Source: Entoloma clypeatum (Eukaryota; Basidiomycota; Agaricomycetes; Agaricales; Entolomataceae). From it: a stretch of DNA of 64,000 nucleotides. The stretch lies in contig OY751486.1 in the NCBI GenBank assembly GCA_963565915.1, forward strand, positions 3,658,001 to 3,722,000, in the 5' to 3' direction. A program made the translations under genes and the position numbers. A model generated the notes under the pieces. That model was not told where the DNA came from and did no database searches. It saw nothing but the letters and a program-made list of their open reading frames with translations. Of this stretch, positions 53,501 through 62,700 are shown one piece after another. How positions within the stretch are numbered: the first letter of the stretch is position 1; each line of letters opens with the position of its first letter.

Positions 53501-55239
53501 CTCCGGAACCCGAACAAGTACCAGATCGACCGATCAGGGAACGACGAGTTCGGAAGATGCCAGGAAGCATCTATGGGGAAGACACTCCAGCGTCTGATCT
53601 TGAAAAATTAGATCGAAGACGGAGATTGGGCGGTCAAACGGCATGGATGAATGACCTCCTGATGGAGGCAATATCAGTCCAAGTTGGCATTGTTGAAATG
53701 TCCCATAAAGACATATACCCTCTTCCAAATAAAGAAGACTGGTATGCGGCTGAACGTAAAGAGCTAGACATGCTCAAACACCGCGGGGTGATCACGGAGC
53801 TAGTACCCCTGCCTGCAGGGAGGAAAGCTCTAAGGAACAAATGGGTCTATAACGAAAAGTCCGACGGGCGTCTGAAAGCACGCCTTGTCGCAAAAGGCTT
53901 TTCACAGGTAGAAGGGATCGACTTTGATCAGATCTTCTCACCAGTCGTAAGATATGAAACCGTCCGACTAATACTGGCATTGACAGCCCTTGAAGGGTGG
54001 TTCATGACACCTTTGGACGTCTCATCAGCCTTCCTCTATGGAACGCTCCGTGAAGTCATTTACATGCGACAGCCTGAGGGCTACATAGTAAAAGGGAAAG
54101 AACACCTCGTGTACCAACTATTCAAAGCTCTATATGGGCTTAAGCAGGCCGCATTAGCCTGGTGGAGGGAACTTGATTCCTCCATGAAAAAGCTTGGCTT
54201 TGTCCGGCTTCACTCCGATGCGGGAGTGTTCATTCACAAAAGTACCAGCGGGGAAATTGTAATCGCCGTCATCTATGTCGACGACTCTGCTTTTCTCGGC
54301 ACAAACCGGGAATATACGCTAGAGAAAAAGAAGGCCTTCATGACCACATGGGAATGTAGGGACCTAGGGCACCTTGTGCCTGATGGGGAACTGAAAGAAT
54401 TTCTCTCTATCCAAATAAGGCAACGCGGGAAACGTATCTTCATCGATCAAGTACCTTACCTTGAGAAAATACTCGAACGAATGGGGATGAGCGAATCTAA
54501 CGCCACCCATACCCCACTTCCTACGGGCTACAAACCCATGATGTCCGAAGATGAACCCAATGCAGAACTTCGATCAAAGTACCAATCCGTCATCGGATCA
54601 CTTCTATATCTGATGATTGGAACAAGGCCAGACATCTGTTTTGCCGTGATCAAAATGTCGCAATTTTCCGCAAATCCCACCAAATGCCATTTAGAAGTGG
54701 CTAGGGATATTTGCAGGTATCTGAAAGTGACAAAAAATTACGCAATCATGTATGATGGTGACTCAGGGAAAGGAATCTATGCATTCACAGACTCCGACTG
54801 GGCGTCAGATGAAAACACGAGGAGGTCTACCACTGGCTTCTTCATATCACTGGCGTCTGGAGCAGTGACATGGGTATCATCGGCGCAAAAGACCATCGCC
54901 CTCTCTTCCACAGAAGCAGAGTATATGGCGCTATCAGACTGCAGTCGCGCAGCAACATGGCTGAGAAGCATGCTTGCCGAACTTGGAATGCAGATCGGAT
55001 CAGTACCGATCTATGGAGATAACAACGGCTCCGTCTTCATCGCATCCAACCCTGTAACTGAGAAGCGATCCAAGCACATTGACGTGCGATTCCACTTCGT
55101 CAGAGAAAAAGTCTCCGAAGGGATAATTACGGTTGAATTCATTGAAGGAGTGAACAACCCTGCAGACCTTTTAACTAAGAATCTGGGAAAAATCCTCTTT
55201 TCCAAGTTTATCCCGTACTTCGGATTGATAAAAAACTAG
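50512..55239 (+). CDS. copia gag-pol polyprotein, intact
   Basis: 1,575 aa from ATG 50,512 (MSTSRSALNSIVVFDG), one frame, no stops. Gag (UBN2/DUF4219-like): IDYQSWAERMKSYLLHQGVW, then a basic KRKGQDPKWE region; no CCHC knuckle seen. Protease: WILDSGASLHFT (about residue 500). GAG-pre-integrase: WHKRLGHPNDQAL, CTGCLKGKM. Integrase: HSDLKQI, FLDDFSSHVWV, the acidic block DGGGEFDEYK, HQQNGRAERINRT. RT: NKWVYNEKSDGRLKARLVA, SPVVRYETVRLIL, LDVSSAFLYG, catalytic VIYVDDSAFLG. RNase H: FTDSDWASDENTRRSTTGF, LSSTEAEYMALSDC, ending ADLLTKNLG. Complete domain order of Ty1/copia; likely active. The leader (50,150-50,511) has several short upstream ATGs. Confidence 0.97.
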   Translation: MSTSRSALNSIVVFDGIDYQSWAERMKSYLLHQGVWRLVSGDITCPVIADFTTTVSTPGATAAAHPVLVTTVDQPGFRKEEKAWIRDDDTALGAIRLKVSEAIRRHIKDSTSALGAWKTLKDAYSKVSPAVIFGDFKAAATYKLSGRDPVPEIERLGSLFARLADSSFVVPDLMQAMILANAIPDAWSSLSTALFQVYNADDFTYKAVAESIISEYRRKYAVGSTRASNEQARKISGTKRKGQDPKWERQQKPSTSQNDADEQPNSADPSTASEKKKGKGRWRNQKKSANNADNMSDHVEETVEFVAPAIHFPPLPPPSFTTVTGRGKTTSTAQPDSAKMQSLLQRMNPPPSQYTGLPSGKPSVWKKNDHVRKLARGIGARPSGSNLHILDTIIPDIDERPAKQRRVAPSIEESLKMMDIDHQSERMGPEQFEDGLIELDGSSHISLKLDQMGNANNHAQTFEYMLASTDADSIDLFSDDLYKKYIKHSASCTHCKERERAQWILDSGASLHFTHEFKDFAYYRPLKAKRFVQTAAKGKKLEILGVGAVPVRHTLNGETKTHLLRPVFYIPDMDTCLLSLGVFLNHGYKVDGMRGEINISKGLNKIQFSPHFIGQTIYWLDTEIRYDQIHAISSEITVETWHKRLGHPNDQALNKIPTSTKGVPRTLVREKSQESCTGCLKGKMPNQSYPNSMTRAVKPFDLIHSDLKQISTASYHKYKYFLTFLDDFSSHVWVVLLRKKSGAITALRQFLAMIQNQFAATPKKWRVDGGGEFDEYKDVLADHGILIDVTLPYQHQQNGRAERINRTLWEKSQALRFDACLPPMWWEFCLEHAAFLYNRTPMQRLEWKTPYFRVTNEIPDMSSIRVFGCQAYVYIPKEKRRNSLESRSRLMIYLGSKPGVKGYRFMDPETNTIFMGGKAIFDESKYPRCHTDPLPENHPEMENPEPADEFEDLIPGSNDDDSHNETPHNPVPIEQDQPESGNELPASEPDDEPRVPTPEPEQVPDRPIRERRVRKMPGSIYGEDTPASDLEKLDRRRRLGGQTAWMNDLLMEAISVQVGIVEMSHKDIYPLPNKEDWYAAERKELDMLKHRGVITELVPLPAGRKALRNKWVYNEKSDGRLKARLVAKGFSQVEGIDFDQIFSPVVRYETVRLILALTALEGWFMTPLDVSSAFLYGTLREVIYMRQPEGYIVKGKEHLVYQLFKALYGLKQAALAWWRELDSSMKKLGFVRLHSDAGVFIHKSTSGEIVIAVIYVDDSAFLGTNREYTLEKKKAFMTTWECRDLGHLVPDGELKEFLSIQIRQRGKRIFIDQVPYLEKILERMGMSESNATHTPLPTGYKPMMSEDEPNAELRSKYQSVIGSLLYLMIGTRPDICFAVIKMSQFSANPTKCHLEVARDICRYLKVTKNYAIMYDGDSGKGIYAFTDSDWASDENTRRSTTGFFISLASGAVTWVSSAQKTIALSSTEAEYMALSDCSRAATWLRSMLAELGMQIGSVPIYGDNNGSVFIASNPVTEKRSKHIDVRFHFVREKVSEGIITVEFIEGVNNPADLLTKNLGKILFSKFIPYFGLIKN

Positions 55240-55316
55240 GCGAAACAGAGTACCTATATATATATATGTGGGAAAAAGTAAGATGTATTTAGAAGTATGT
55301 ACTAAATATGGGGGGG

Positions 55317-55626
55317 TGTTGAAACTTTTCCCATCACGTAGATTAGATTAGATTAGATTACATCACGTGACCTTTACATATCTTCATTACATACTTGTTT
55401 GGTTGGTACAAACAGTAGTACGGTATATAAGACCAGGAAACTGTCAATATCAACAAGTTGTCTCTTGACTCTTAACCAGCTCCATCGCTCTCACCAGCCT
55501 CAACCGCTCTCACTAGCCTTACCCCCTCCAAACCATGTAAGTGACCATAGCGGTATCGTAGAGTACTTCCACTGTAGCTATGTTGCTCAGTACACCTGCG
55601 GCTAGCGCCCAGGTGGAACTTCAACA
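55317..55626 (+). repeat. copia 3' LTR
   Basis: 310 bp, preceded by polypurine tract GGGGGG (55,311-55,316). No difference from the 5' LTR found by eye. Confidence 0.97.
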
Positions 55627-56023
55627 GTTGAATGAATATCCAACACCACCCAAGGGAGTCTGGGAGATTTGGGACAGAGCAGCAGAGGTGTGGAATAATA
55701 TAGAGCCAGAAGTGTGTCAAAACCTGATAGAAAGTATGCCAAGAAGGGTAGAGGCAGTAATCAAAGCTAAGGGGGGTAATACCAAGTACTAAAGTATAAA
55801 ATACTGTATTTATTATACATACTCACAAAACTGATTCAATGAGTCCCTGGAGTAATTTGATCATATATTGATCATTTTTTATGGGAATTACATAATTATT
55901 GCAGATTCCGAGAGTCCTGAAGCAGGGCTTTTAACCAGGTACCAATACCTTCTTTTGATTGGCATTATTTGCAAAGGTATTCACAAAGTAGCAAACATTG
56001 AATCAGTTTTGTGAGGCACTGTA

Positions 56024-57500
56024 TCATCCAGATAAACACAGACTATGCCTTCAGTGATAAGGTCCTGAAAGATCTCATTTATCATAGTCTGGAATGTGGA
56101 TGGACTATTAGTGAGGCCAAAGAACATCACCAATGGTTCATAGAGTCCGTGATTGGTCCGAAAAGCGGCCTTCCACTCATCTCCGGGTTTTATCTGCACA
56201 TTGTTGTAGCCCCAGCAGATGTCGAGCTTGGTGAAGTATTGAGCGCGTTGAAGTTTATTGATATGAGCGGAAGTGGATACTTGTTTTTGATAGTTTTGGA
56301 ATTGAGTGACTGGTAGTCTTGTACAAGACGAAGGGAGCCATCCTTCTTCTTGATGTAGAATACCGGAGATGCCATCGGAGACTTGGAAGGGCAGATACGA
56401 CCAGTTGCAAGGTTTTTCTCCAAAAATGTGTCGAGTTCCTTCTGTGTGTTCGGAGCAAGCGGATATACCTTGCAACCCGCCGGAGAGGCGTCCGGAACAA
56501 GTTCAATGGCGTGGTCCCAAGTCCGCTCTTCTGGTAAGGTGTCGAAAGAGGACTTTGAGAATATATCTTCAAAGTCAAACAAGTCGTCTGGTACAGAGTT
56601 GTGGAAAGATTTAGGTTTTTGGTTACTGAGGAAGGCCTCCGATAGATGTTGCGAGATATTGGATGAAGCACAGATGAACTCCGCCTCCGCAGGTACTGTT
56701 CTGACAAAAAGGCGATCTCCCTCCTCAAACTCATCCTCTTCCTCATTGTCTTCCGCTAACTCCTCCACTTCCTCTCCTTCTGTGACATCCTCCACCCATG
56801 GGCCACATGGAGCCTCCTCCTCTACACTGGATGTCGGAGTGGAACCCATCCAACAGGCTTGGATGCAGACTTGTTCAAACTTCCACTCCTTCCGCTCTTG
56901 GGCTGCCTCTTGGTGACATGTCTGACATCGTGCAGGACACCGGCTCATCTTCACTTCCCCTGAAGCCCAATCTACCTCGGGGTTGTGTTCTCTGAGCCAA
57001 GTGAAGCCTAACATGATTTCTTGTTTTCCCAAACTTGTGACTGCAAGCTGGGTCCGTTCCAAGTGATCCCGATAGCGGAGCACTACATCCAACACCTCCG
57101 TTATTGCTCTGGCCTCGTTTGGAGTTCCGTCGATGTTGTATACTGGAATTGCGTGTTGTAGTTTTCGAGTAGAGAGTCGATGTTTCTCAACCAGAGTGCG
57201 TTCAATAAACGACTCTGTTGCCCCGCTGTTGAGTAAGGCCTTTTGTGATAGTGTGTCTTTGGTGTCGGTAGTTTCAAGAACTATGTCTAGTTCAATAGAA
57301 TTGTCGGAGTGAGCGGAGGCGAGGACATATTGTTTTGGAAGCCGACGCTCCCATTTAGAGAGGCGAAGGCGGATGGGATTTGCGGAGTTGGGTGCGACTA
57401 TGGGATCATTTGCAGGCTTAGAGATGGAGGGTATAGGATCATATTGTTCCATAAATAAGGCAGCATAACAATTTTTAGCAGACAACAAGGGCGCACTGTT
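56024..57500 (-). pseudogene. gypsy B2 protease and RT N-terminal part
   Basis: Protease KWERRLPKQYVLASAHSDN, then LSQKALLNSGATESFIERTL, where the catalytic DSGA reads NSGA; flap QEIMLGFTWLREHNPEVDW. An acidic linker follows. [51 protein letters not shown], a frameshift near 56,250, then AQYFTKLDICWGYNNV, MFFGLTNSPSTFQTM and VCVYLDD, where the Tc1 junction cuts the sequence. Loss of the protease Asp and truncation make it inactive. Confidence 0.9.
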
Positions 57501-58299
57501 CACTCGCTGTGAGGAGGAAAATCCTCCTGTCCTTCCTCCGACTCCGCAGACTCCGTGGGCAGGACGGAGTTGCCTTCCGCTACGTCCTTGACCATGAGTT
57601 GTTCCATAACAAACTCGTCCTGCTCCTCCATTGTTATGAAGCAAACATCGAAGCGAAGGGGGCATTCACAACTAAAGTGACCTGTTTTGTTACATCTGAA
57701 GCATGCATTGGCATTCTTGCCTTTGACGCGTGAAGTATCAATGTCCATTGCATTAGGGTCCCTTGTTGGCGGAGCGGATGCAGATGTGAGCGGAGCTGTA
57801 TGCGGAGTGAATGGAATGTAGGGGCGAGGGAATACTGAGGTGCCAGGTACTCTTGGTCCGACAACGTTGTGGAAGGCAGAGCTGCAGGTCGGAGCAGTGG
57901 CTTTGAAGGCTTTGTTGGCAATCCTATTGTTGTCATCAACTCGTGCTGCAGAGTACCATTCATCGGGGTTGTCATCCGCAGGCCGTCTGTGGATCAGGGT
58001 GGCAATCTCATTCTGAATGTCGGAACGGAGACCATGGCGGAATTTGAGTATGATGTTGGTATCCTCCTGATAGCCCGCTTTGTCAATGTAGTCTTTGAAC
58101 TCGTCAATATAGGTCTCAACATCCCGTTGACCTTGATAATAGGATTCTCCTTTGAGGATCAGTCTCGTGTCCTGTTCCTCATTCTTTGGAGTGAACTCCT
58201 CTGTAAAGACTGTGTGGAAGTCCACCCAAGTCCGATAAGGCAGAGCACCGATCCTCCACTCCTGTCGGATAATGTGATCCGCAAAGCGTGCTGCGTGTC

Positions 58300-60597
58300 T
58301 TTTTTTTTTTTGTGTCAACGATTTATATACCGGTACCCTGAGGGCAGTCCGGTCGCCTACTACTACAAGTTGGCAGTAAAGAATTTTAACGTGTGTGTGG
58401 GCTAGCACAGAAATGTCCAAAAAATAGAAAAGACGGTACAGCGATAAGATGCAATCAAAGGAATACAGAGGAGAGCATACACCAAAAGTAACATGATGTG
58501 TAGAGAGAGACGACATACATGTAGCTGGATATCCCTTGAGGGGAGTATGACTTTAAGCGTCCCCATGACCAGTTCACACCTCCCCATCATCATGGCCACA
58601 GACAGAGGCAGGGGCTTTCTGACGAGTACTGGTTTCCCCGGTCAAGGGACGTACATGGAGGTCGAGCCCAGATGGCTCGCCCCTCGAATATCGGGCCATG
58701 ATCCAGCCCCGGTCAAAACGGTGCTGCCAAAACTGACAGCGTGGAGAGTTGGCAGCATGAGGTTTGCTGCAGTTCTTGCAATGAGTGTTGTGAGGACAAG
58801 GAGTCCCCTGAGCGGTGGGAGGAACGGGAGGGTTCACATCAGGGCATCCCTTGCAGCAGGTGGCAAGAGAGCAATGGTTTTCTTCGCGGTGAGGACCCCT
58901 ACAAATGGGGCAGAATATGTGCGTGGAGTTGCAGAAGTTTGTGTTATGTCCCCATGAACAGCAGCGGGTGCAGAGAGGCATACCAATCTTCATGGAGGCC
59001 TTTCGAAAGAAGCAGACCGTTGTCCCCAAGTTTAGGGAGTGGTTGACGAATGTCTTCATCTGGGAGCTAGTTTGGGAGTCCCAGATGTTGAAATAGATGG
59101 TGCATGTGTCGGCGCGCCTGGAATCATGAACGATCTGGGGTGGAGCCGCAAGGCAGATGCTGTCTTTGAAGACAGAAGAGTGGAGGGTGCTTTCAGCATC
59201 CTTGGAGGTGATAGGTCTGTCACCGCGGTAAAATGGGACACCTACAAGTTTACAGAATGAGCAGGATGAAGGCACCTCGCATCGGACTGTGGATCCTTCG
59301 GGAACGACGGAGCGTACAAAGGTTTCCAACCTGGAGAGGTTGGAGGAGAAAGGGACACTGGTTGTGGTGAGGCAGAGCCCACTGTAAGCCAGGCGGAAGG
59401 ATTCGACCATGATTGAGCTCTGGAATGAGTCAACATGGTGAGAGATGTGTGTGGCCAGTGGAAGAAGGTCTACCATAGTATCCTTCGCATCCACGACAAC
59501 AACGATGGAGCGGCGTGAGGGGCCGTTGGACGTGTTGTAAGGGCAACACCTAGCAACAGGAGGTGTGTTCCGCCCAGGTTGGGGGTTCACAGGGGGAGGA
59601 GGAGGCAGGGGCCACTAGGTGCCTGAGCAGCACAGGGTGGCCTCTTGCGACTGGAGGGGGGAGGGCGAGGGGGGCCAGCAGGGGCACAGTTCGGTCTGGG
59701 GGGTTCCATGTCCAGGTCCATGGCACCACCACCTGTAGCAGCACCAGCAGCCAGATTAACCAGCGCCGCCGCAGGGGCAGTGGGGGGAGGAGGTTGAGGA
59801 GGAGGGGATCGGGGGGGCCGGCATGTCAGAGGAGGAGGAGGGGGAGGCAAAGCAGCCACAGCCTCCACCAGAGTGTAAAGGCCGATGTCGTTAAACTTCA
59901 TCGCCATGTGTTGGTAGACAGGACCAAAAAGGTCCTTTGCACCTGGATTGTCACAAAAATGTTGGAGAGTCTCGGGTTTACTCACCCACTCTACCAGATA
60001 GCCAAAGACCTGGGTGGCTGCTTCAATGCCAACACTGTTGGGAACCGCCCCAGCGCCAGAGGAGTTATTCTGAAGAAATTGATCCAGGCATTCAACCACA
60101 GATCCTAGGAGGGGCGAGAGGGCAGTAACTCACTCAAGAGAGGACAGAGGAGAAGGAGAGGGAGAGGGAAAGCCAGGGCTCGACCCCTGTCAGGCCTTCT
60201 TTCGGACTTGATGGGACACACTTGCAGATGGCGGAGTGCGAGCACGAGCTTCAGCTTGGGAGCGAGCATTATGTTCAGCGGAGGTTTCCTAGCGCCAGTT
60301 GGTCATGCTAGAGAGAGCGGATGGCCCCTGGGGGAGTTCACTCCACATGGATTCATCCTGTTGCGAAAGGCTGGGAGTTGGAGCACGAGAGGGAGCAGGT
60401 GCCCCCCCCTCCCTGGACCCCCCCGACCTCTGGATCAGCCTGATCTCAATGCCATTGTATAAACGATAACAGGGAGGAGGCCTGGAGAGTGTTTTGATAC
60501 CGATCAGAGTGCTGGATGTTGCACGATGTGGGGATAAAGCGAGGTGTTGGCTCTACTGGTGGCTGTGCACATGGTGGTAGCGGATCAAGAAGCGATG
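58300..60597 (-). mobile_element. ORF1-only non-LTR element, copy 2
   Basis: Minus strand: starts CATCGCTTCTTGATCC at 60,597, the same base as copy 1 at 22,148, and ends in an A tract (T run at 58,300-58,311). Flanked by a 12-bp duplication with one mismatch, GTGCTGCGYGTC (58,288-58,299; 60,600-60,611). 2.3 kb, no RT or endonuclease. Inserted in gypsy B2 gag. Confidence 0.9.
58574..60099 (-). pseudogene. LINE ORF1-like zinc-knuckle protein, copy 2
   Basis: N-terminal ECLDQFLQNNSSGAGAVPN domain and Pro-rich linker (60,099-59,587), then a long frame 59,590-58,574. This frame includes a segment missing from copy 1 (IVVVVDAKDTMVDLLPLAT, RSVVPEGSTVRCEVPSSCS) and the knuckles CTRCCSWGHNTNFCN, CPICRGPHREENHCSLATCC and CKNCSKPHAANSPRC, followed by FWQHRFDRGWIMARYSRGE. 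A frame change near 59,590 separates the halves. This copy is nearer to the complete protein than copy 1. Confidence 0.8.
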
Positions 60598-61114
60598 GTG
60601 TGCTGCGCGTCCACTCTTCATGAAAGATAAGGCCCAATAAATTTTAGTGTGGTCGTCTGTGAACTGTTCTGGAGCCAGCCCCATAAACAATTCACAGGAG
60701 TTTAGAAAGGTCCAGCCATTTGCGCGTGATCCGTCGAAGTCCGACAGATTGGCGGGTTTTGCTCGATGCACACCTGGATTGCCAGAGCGAGCGGAGCGGG
60801 TATAATAGCAGGTGCAGGAGCAGGTGGGATAGGTGGTGGAGCTGGGGCAGGAATTGCGTTGAAGGCGAGGAGGAGTTGGTCAAGTTGAGTCAAGATATCA
60901 GCAAGAGTTTGATGTTGTTCCTGGAACTCGTGCTCGAGCTGTTCAAGGCGATTGGGATCGTCCATTACTATGCGCGGAGCAGAATCACCAGTTACAGAGA
61001 GGTAATTAGAAGAACTGGAAGGGGTGTGAGATGTATCGGAGTCGGACGCGGACGAAGCTGCTCTGAAGCGCACAATCGTGACAACGATGCAATCAGACCC
61101 AGTCCAATTAGATG

Positions 61115-61124
61115 AGAACTTTCT
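61115..61124 (-). promoter_or_regulatory. gypsy B2 self-priming primer-binding site
   Basis: On the minus strand GT then AGAAAGTTCT follows the LTR end at 61,127. The complement AGAACTTTCT is at the R start (61,254 to 61,245), 32 nt after a minus-strand TATTTATC (61,286-61,279). 10 of 10 positions match. Confidence 0.75.
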
Positions 61125-61126
61125 AC

Positions 61127-61530
61127 TGTAAGGGCGACCTTACGATCCAAGACTCGAACTCAGATACTTGCAAGGAAGATCTGAAGTTTAGATTGAGCAG
61201 TCTGATAAGTAATACAACACACACCTTGCAAGGGAGATCTGAAGAGAAAGTTCTAAGGATTCCCCTGCAAGCTAGCGAGATAAATAGTAAAATGAGATAT
61301 GAAATAAGAGATAAAACAAGACGCATGAATGATGAGCAATGATTGGGAGTAGGGATGGGGGATGAATGGAAACAAGATGAATGATAGTACCTGTGATCCG
61401 ACATGTGGAGTAGTGGATGGGCGCGGAGTTGTCGGATGCGGAGAGGCAGATAAGATGTCGGAGGCAGCAGATACGATCGGAGGACGTCGGAGATGGTGGA
61501 ATAGAAAGGAAAGGAAAAGTGAAAAGTGAA
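61127..61530 (-). repeat. gypsy B2 5' LTR (right edge uncertain)
   Basis: Minus-strand LTR ending GGTCGCCCTTACA at 61,127, with TATA box and R start. The expected TGTAAGG start was not found to the right, so the outer boundary is approximate or lost. Confidence 0.6.
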
Positions 61531-62700
61531 AGTGGTTGCCCTTATAGCGCGCCGTTCACCTCAGCGCCAAACAGCTGACAAACCATGACAGCACAGCGGA
61601 GCACCCAAGAATGGTGGGCCGTGCAGAACTCGTGGATGGGCATGGTCGTATGCGCGAGAACAGTGGGAAACGGGCGCCATGAGAAGGATAGGACATGCAC
61701 TAGCAATAGCATAGGGCAGATGGCGAGCATGGGAGGCATGCGGGAAGGGCGGGTGACACCCCCGATGTTGATGCTGGTCAACAGGCAGAGACAGGCGACG
61801 TGCCCTACCCTATTATATAAAACAATTTTTTACAGACTGCGGCAAGGTTTCATGTACCGGCTCAAGCCGCCAGCTGCACCAAAACTGCCTTCAACCATGG
61901 TTCCGCAAGCCACGGCTTCCGAACCTCACGGTTCGGCTCAGCTCCGGCTCTGTGCAGTGTGGTTTTGGCTTCCAACTGACTGGAGTCGGAACTGCGGCAA
62001 CACTACACAGGGGTACTGAAACGTCCACAGCAGAAGAACGGCAGGACACACACGAAGGGCAGAATATGCGAATAGGGCGTGAGGGATGTGTGGCAACATA
62101 TTGCCAAGGGACACATGGGGCGGGGGGACTTGTCTATGGCAGGATATGCCTGAGAATGGTGGAATGGCGCGAGGGAATATGGTGAGGGATGTACGGGGTG
62201 GGAACAGCACCCTGCTGTGCCATGCCCATCACATCAAGGGAGAACACGACAGCAGTGGGGGCGGTGGGAGGGGTACTAAGATGGCCACAGCAAACAAATA
62301 GCGGGGCAAAGGGCAGCACATACATGAGAACATAGGGACATGAAAACAGGGCATGGGGGGATACAACCATGCAAACAGGCTCTTGAGCAAGGGGGTGTGA
62401 GGAGCATATGTACATCACTGTTCATGCATTTTTGAATGAGGGCTGTAATACATTTTCATATTATAATTAATGTTCTTTTTCATATTCTTGTGCCATTTGG
62501 ATGCATTTGGATGTACAAAAAACCAAGCATGAGGACTGATTGGTGAGTATGGCTTACTAGGTTATTATGATGATATGGCAGTTCTATGTTATGAAGTATC
62601 ACAAGGCTATGGCTTACTATGGTACTACAATACTTAGGCAGTTCTATGTTACAAGGCTACATCTGGCTACATCTGGCTACAGCCCTCAGTTATACTGCTA
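61531..62700. other. no gene recognised
   Basis: G/A-rich sequence to about 62,400, then AT-richer. Short direct repeats at 62,560-62,697 (GCAGTTCTATGTTA twice, ACATCTGGCT two to three times). No motif or splice pattern supports a gene. Confidence 0.5.

Larger units (their letters stand above)
43265..55626 (+). mobile_element. complete Ty1/copia element, apparently intact
   Basis: 310-bp LTRs (TGTTGAAACTTTTCCC...GGAACTTCAACA), target duplication GTTGA (43,260-43,264 and 55,627-55,631), tRNA-type primer site, one gag-pol ORF, polypurine tract ATGGGGGGG. The 5' LTR is interrupted by gypsy C2; without it the LTRs show no difference by eye. Probably the second-youngest insertion in the window. 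Confidence 0.95.
42144..55791 (+). pseudogene. Tc1 transposase, disrupted
   Basis: Exonic parts 42,144-43,264 and 55,632-55,791, separated by the copia. N-terminal helix-turn-helix (ILSLASNGHSTCYIASNLGV, VSRVLQNLLPH), second HTH (SPETVRRVLRKHEFKAVTKK), first catalytic Asp in WSDETKINRFG, the MVWGCMGWKGVG block, then the 100-bp tandem array that shifts the frame. After it, [15 protein letters not shown] follows directly on MEES: the segment with the second catalytic Asp (kept as QDND in the copy at position 1) is deleted. [17 protein letters not shown] is present with the third acidic residue. The C-terminus VEAVIKAKGGNTKY resumes after the copia. Confidence 0.85.
41873..56021 (+). mobile_element. 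Tc1/mariner element carrying nested copia and gypsy C2
   Basis: Ends CAGTGCCTCACAAAACTG...GTTTTGTGAGGCACTG with TA on both sides (41,871-41,872; 56,022-56,023). Without the nested copia (43,265-55,626 plus one GTTGA) it is about 1.8 kb, of which 300 bp are tandem duplications. Each end holds two inverted copies of CACAAAACTGATTCAAT. Transposase is broken. The two flanks do not belong to one sequence. Confidence 0.85.
57500..61073 (-). pseudogene. gypsy B2 gag, split by LINE copy 2
   Basis: N-terminal part 61,073-60,598: MRFRAASSASDSDTSHT, LEHEFQEQHQTLADILTQLD, a Pro/Ala run, a frameshift near 60,730, then PEQFTDDHTKIYWALSFMKS and GRAA. It resumes at 58,299 with ARFADHIIRQEWRIGALPYR, WVDFHTVFTEEF, SYYQGQRDVETYIDEFKDYI, GLRSDIQNEIATLI, DPNAMDIDTSRVKGKN and the knuckle CFRCNKTGHFSCEC, ending at 57,500. 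A typical Ty3/gypsy capsid-nucleocapsid; the LINE inserts within the GRAARFAD codons. Confidence 0.85.
56024..61530 (-). mobile_element. gypsy B2: Ty3/gypsy, 3' half lost
   Basis: Minus-strand element: 5' LTR (from 61,127, right edge near 61,530 uncertain), self-priming site, gag, LINE copy 2, gag, protease, RT up to the YxDD block, then cut by the Tc1 element at 56,023. RNase H, integrase and the 3' LTR are absent. Same family as gypsy B1. Confidence 0.85.
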
